Shown piece after piece: positions 62,171 to 64,000 of a stretch of 64,000 nt of DNA. Numbering within the stretch: position 1 is the first letter of the stretch; each line of letters starts with the position of its first letter. This stretch comes from an uncultured Macellibacteroides sp. Lineage in GTDB: Bacteria; Bacteroidota; Bacteroidia; Bacteroidales; Tannerellaceae. The notes beneath the pieces were generated by a model. The model was not told the DNA's origin. It was given only the letters and a program-made list of their open reading frames with translations, and ran no database searches. The position numbers and the translations under genes were made by a program. The DNA lies in the NCBI RefSeq assembly GCF_963667135.1, contig NZ_OY762974.1, positions 1,116,001 through 1,180,000 on the forward strand, in the 5' to 3' direction.

Positions 62171-63916
62171 TTATTTTAATAGAAGATAATACCAATAGGT
62201 ATTCCCATAGTTAGAAGCCATCTGTTCCGGCAGGTCCGACCTATCGGAATTGGCTGTAAAGTCATGTTCAAACAAATTATACCGATGTTCTGTTTCTCCG
62301 CTCATTCCATGTTGAATCCAGTATTTACGATCATTGGGAGAGAGAAAAACAATGGCTTCCTGGTGGCTTTCCGATAATTGAGGCCATATCTTTGTTGGAT
62401 AATATCTTTCCACAAGTCCTTTGAAATGGGCCAGGTCTTTATTTGAAAGATAAAATGCAGCCAAATATTGGATGGCTGTCTGATTGTCGGGATTATTTAG
62501 CGCAAGTAGCTCCAACTCTTCGATCAGGTTGGCCGACACTGCAATGCCGGCCGGACCGTTCAGGCCTTTCCTCTTACCACCAAGCAACGGATCCTTAGCA
62601 ACAGCTAAATCATTATAAAGAAAGCGACGGTGTTCTTTCGCCCATGTTTTATAAAAAATAGTTTGCTCCAACAATCTAATATATTTTTCGGCCACCGGAT
62701 AGGTGCCGAAAATGAGGTTTGTTTCTACCAACCGCTTTAATAAACGGCCGCTTCCACAATTAACAGAACTGACATACCCTTCAAAAGCATACTTCTGCGA
62801 AGAGGCTATGTCGCCTATGCAAAAATAAATATCACTAAGCTGCATGGCTGCACTAATAGAATTATCCCACTGGGCTATCAGCGATTTAACCCCACGCTGG
62901 TCGTAATTAAACATCTCGTCGCCTAACTTTTGTTGCTTTGCCAACGCATAGTTTACAAGATTCATTTTTGTATTCATACTGTGTTGATCCAGTTTAACAT
63001 CTAACAGTTTATCCCATTGCCCTGCATATGCGTAGTAACTCATCCTTCTTTCCTGGAGCGACTCTTTTAATCCATACTTGCTAATTAAGCAAATGGCAAT
63101 GCCTGCCAGCAACAGTAATTGGGGTAAAACAACAGACCATTTAAATTTTCCGTCCTGTATTTTTCTTCTACTACATATATAATGTGCAACAATCATACAA
63201 GACGGCCAGGCTATCCAGAAAAAATAGGCTTTGTTGCCATGAATCAACGGATCGGCGTAAGCATCTGGAAGGAAAGCAAAACGAAATTCGCCCGTCAGAG
63301 AGAAATTAAGACTTAACAGTCCGAGCAGAAGAACTTCAGCCACCAACAAAAGAGAAATATACGAACGCGGTTGTTTATTTAAATATTCTCTTAACGCAAT
63401 ACATACGGCTAACAAACCACTAACCGGACCTGCCATATAATAAAGAAGCAGAAGCAAAAAAACCGCAGTAAGCAGGCGAGTACGGTAATCGCGTATTTTT
63501 CCATATACCAAAAAGGTAAGCAACCCAAAAAGATAAGCCACTATGCCTTGTAAGAAATAAACAGGGTCAATCACAATGGGGAAAAAAGCAACCGCTGGCA
63601 GCAGACAAAACAAATAAATTTCATGGAGAGGTTTTAATTGCCAAAGAGCTAACCGCATTACAATACTAACACTTGTAAGTAACAGAGAAACAATAACCGC
63701 TCCGCCCCAAGGAAGAATAAAGAATTGGACTAAAAATCTGGAAAGATAAAGCGAGACTCCTCCAATTTGTCCAACAGCATCAACAGCGGCCAATTTATTA
63801 AACAGCAACAGCTGCAAGTGTTCCATGTAATAAAACTGGTAGCTATAGTTGAACTGCAGAAACAACACAAATAGGCAAAATATCAACAACCAGAAGATAA
63901 TTTCCTTATTTTTCAT
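62171..63916 (-). CDS. DUF6057 multi-pass membrane protein
   Basis: A 581-residue protein from ATG 63916 (the codon before it is GTG). The first half has about ten hydrophobic helices (for example FWLLIFCLFVLFLQF and FFILPWGGAVIVSLLLTS); the second half (about 300-580) is soluble and TPR-like (MNTKMNLVNYALAKQQKLG, DNSISAAMQLSDIYFCIGD, NNPDNQTAIQYLAAFYLSN). I recall this as DUF6057, of unknown function, in Bacteroidetes. It is 70 bases upstream of fecR on the same strand, in the place where an ECF sigma gene would normally be. Whether it belongs to the locus is unknown. Confidence 0.7.
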   Translation of the reverse strand: MKNKEIIFWLLIFCLFVLFLQFNYSYQFYYMEHLQLLLFNKLAAVDAVGQIGGVSLYLSRFLVQFFILPWGGAVIVSLLLTSVSIVMRLALWQLKPLHEIYLFCLLPAVAFFPIVIDPVYFLQGIVAYLFGLLTFLVYGKIRDYRTRLLTAVFLLLLLYYMAGPVSGLLAVCIALREYLNKQPRSYISLLLVAEVLLLGLLSLNFSLTGEFRFAFLPDAYADPLIHGNKAYFFWIAWPSCMIVAHYICSRRKIQDGKFKWSVVLPQLLLLAGIAICLISKYGLKESLQERRMSYYAYAGQWDKLLDVKLDQHSMNTKMNLVNYALAKQQKLGDEMFNYDQRGVKSLIAQWDNSISAAMQLSDIYFCIGDIASSQKYAFEGYVSSVNCGSGRLLKRLVETNLIFGTYPVAEKYIRLLEQTIFYKTWAKEHRRFLYNDLAVAKDPLLGGKRKGLNGPAGIAVSANLIEELELLALNNPDNQTAIQYLAAFYLSNKDLAHFKGLVERYYPTKIWPQLSESHQEAIVFLSPNDRKYWIQHGMSGETEHRYNLFEHDFTANSDRSDLPEQMASNYGNTYWYYLLLK

Positions 63917-63919
63917 CAC

Positions 63920-64000
63920 GATTAATGTTTAATTTGGTTTACATCCTATGACTCACTAAGGGAGCGTATCCCCTAACCCAGTTCCTCATTTATTGAAAAT
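63920..64000. other. right-edge intergenic sequence
   Basis: The last 81 bases contain stops in all three minus-strand frames, so no gene overlaps the edge except possibly the last few codons of an upstream gene ending near 63974. I see no promoter consensus. Confidence 0.5.

Overview
The window looks like a piece of a Bacteroidales chromosome, probably a Parabacteroides, Dysgonomonas or Porphyromonadaceae-type relative. Three things support this: a SusC/SusD polysaccharide-utilisation locus with a DUF3823 lipoprotein; the type IX secretion genes porU and porV followed directly by ispF, the same order as in Porphyromonas gingivalis; and -7 promoter elements of the Bacteroidetes form TAnnTTTG in front of at least eleven transcription units. 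Species is not resolved. I see no rRNA, tRNA, CRISPR array, insertion sequence or phage gene. Most of the window is ordinary, densely packed core genome, largely on the minus strand.

Layout. 1-1335 (minus): a SUI1-type factor followed by the start of a RecB/AddA-like helicase that runs off the left edge. 1518-4075 (minus): a lipoprotein with an acidic surface-export-like signal and an outer-membrane barrel. 4076-4430: a gene-free gap with four tandem 22-bp repeats. 4431-10831 (minus): rex, an FAH-family hydrolase, porU, porV and ispF as one close-spaced run. 10922-13493 (minus): a strong terminator, the dipeptidase pepD and a YbhN-type membrane protein, divergent from rsmA and mgtE (plus, 13590-15753). 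15844-16806: a TPR protein. 17113-20554 (plus): a sodium-pumping oxaloacetate decarboxylase-type operon (gamma, alpha, beta). 20748-23867 (plus): a DUF349 protein and an uncharacterised ATP-grasp-like protein. 23854-27653 (minus): DUF1599, a DoxX/thioredoxin-like membrane protein, tpiA, a SPOR protein and folE. 27747-28943: an M23 peptidase with LysM repeats. 29153-34969 (minus): subtilase, xseA, xseB, ispD and recG as an operon. 35093-37026 (minus): an Lrp/AsnC regulator and two FKBP isomerases. 37341-38506 (plus): a CobB/SIRT5-like sirtuin without zinc cysteines, overlapping ogt. 38599-38664: a striking 26-bp perfect hairpin with a third copy of its core in the loop. 38692-40249 (minus): a HAD phosphatase and a membrane LytTR regulator. 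40546-41549 (plus): an A+T-rich LOG-family/Nudix pair. 41811-44639 (plus): a TonB-dependent receptor with a small periplasmic partner. 44654-49198 (minus): an NPP-type phosphodiesterase and an Oar-like TonB receptor.

49380-62100 (minus) is a polysaccharide-utilisation locus: FecR anti-sigma, SusC with an N-terminal STN signalling domain, SusD, DUF3823, a glutaminase-A-like six-hairpin protein, a GH5-like glycosidase and a GH2 glycosidase. A hairpin between DUF3823 and the enzymes probably sets the ratio of uptake complex to enzymes. The likely logic is that SusC senses substrate and signals through STN to FecR, which would release an ECF sigma factor. That sigma gene is not next to fecR; a DUF6057 membrane protein lies there instead.

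The most interesting items are the 38.6-kb hairpin, the 22-bp repeat cluster, the palindromes over the predicted rex and lrp promoters, the sigma-less FecR locus, the uncharacterised ATP-grasp-like protein and the zinc-free sirtuin. I do not see a convincing new multi-gene defence or mobile system.
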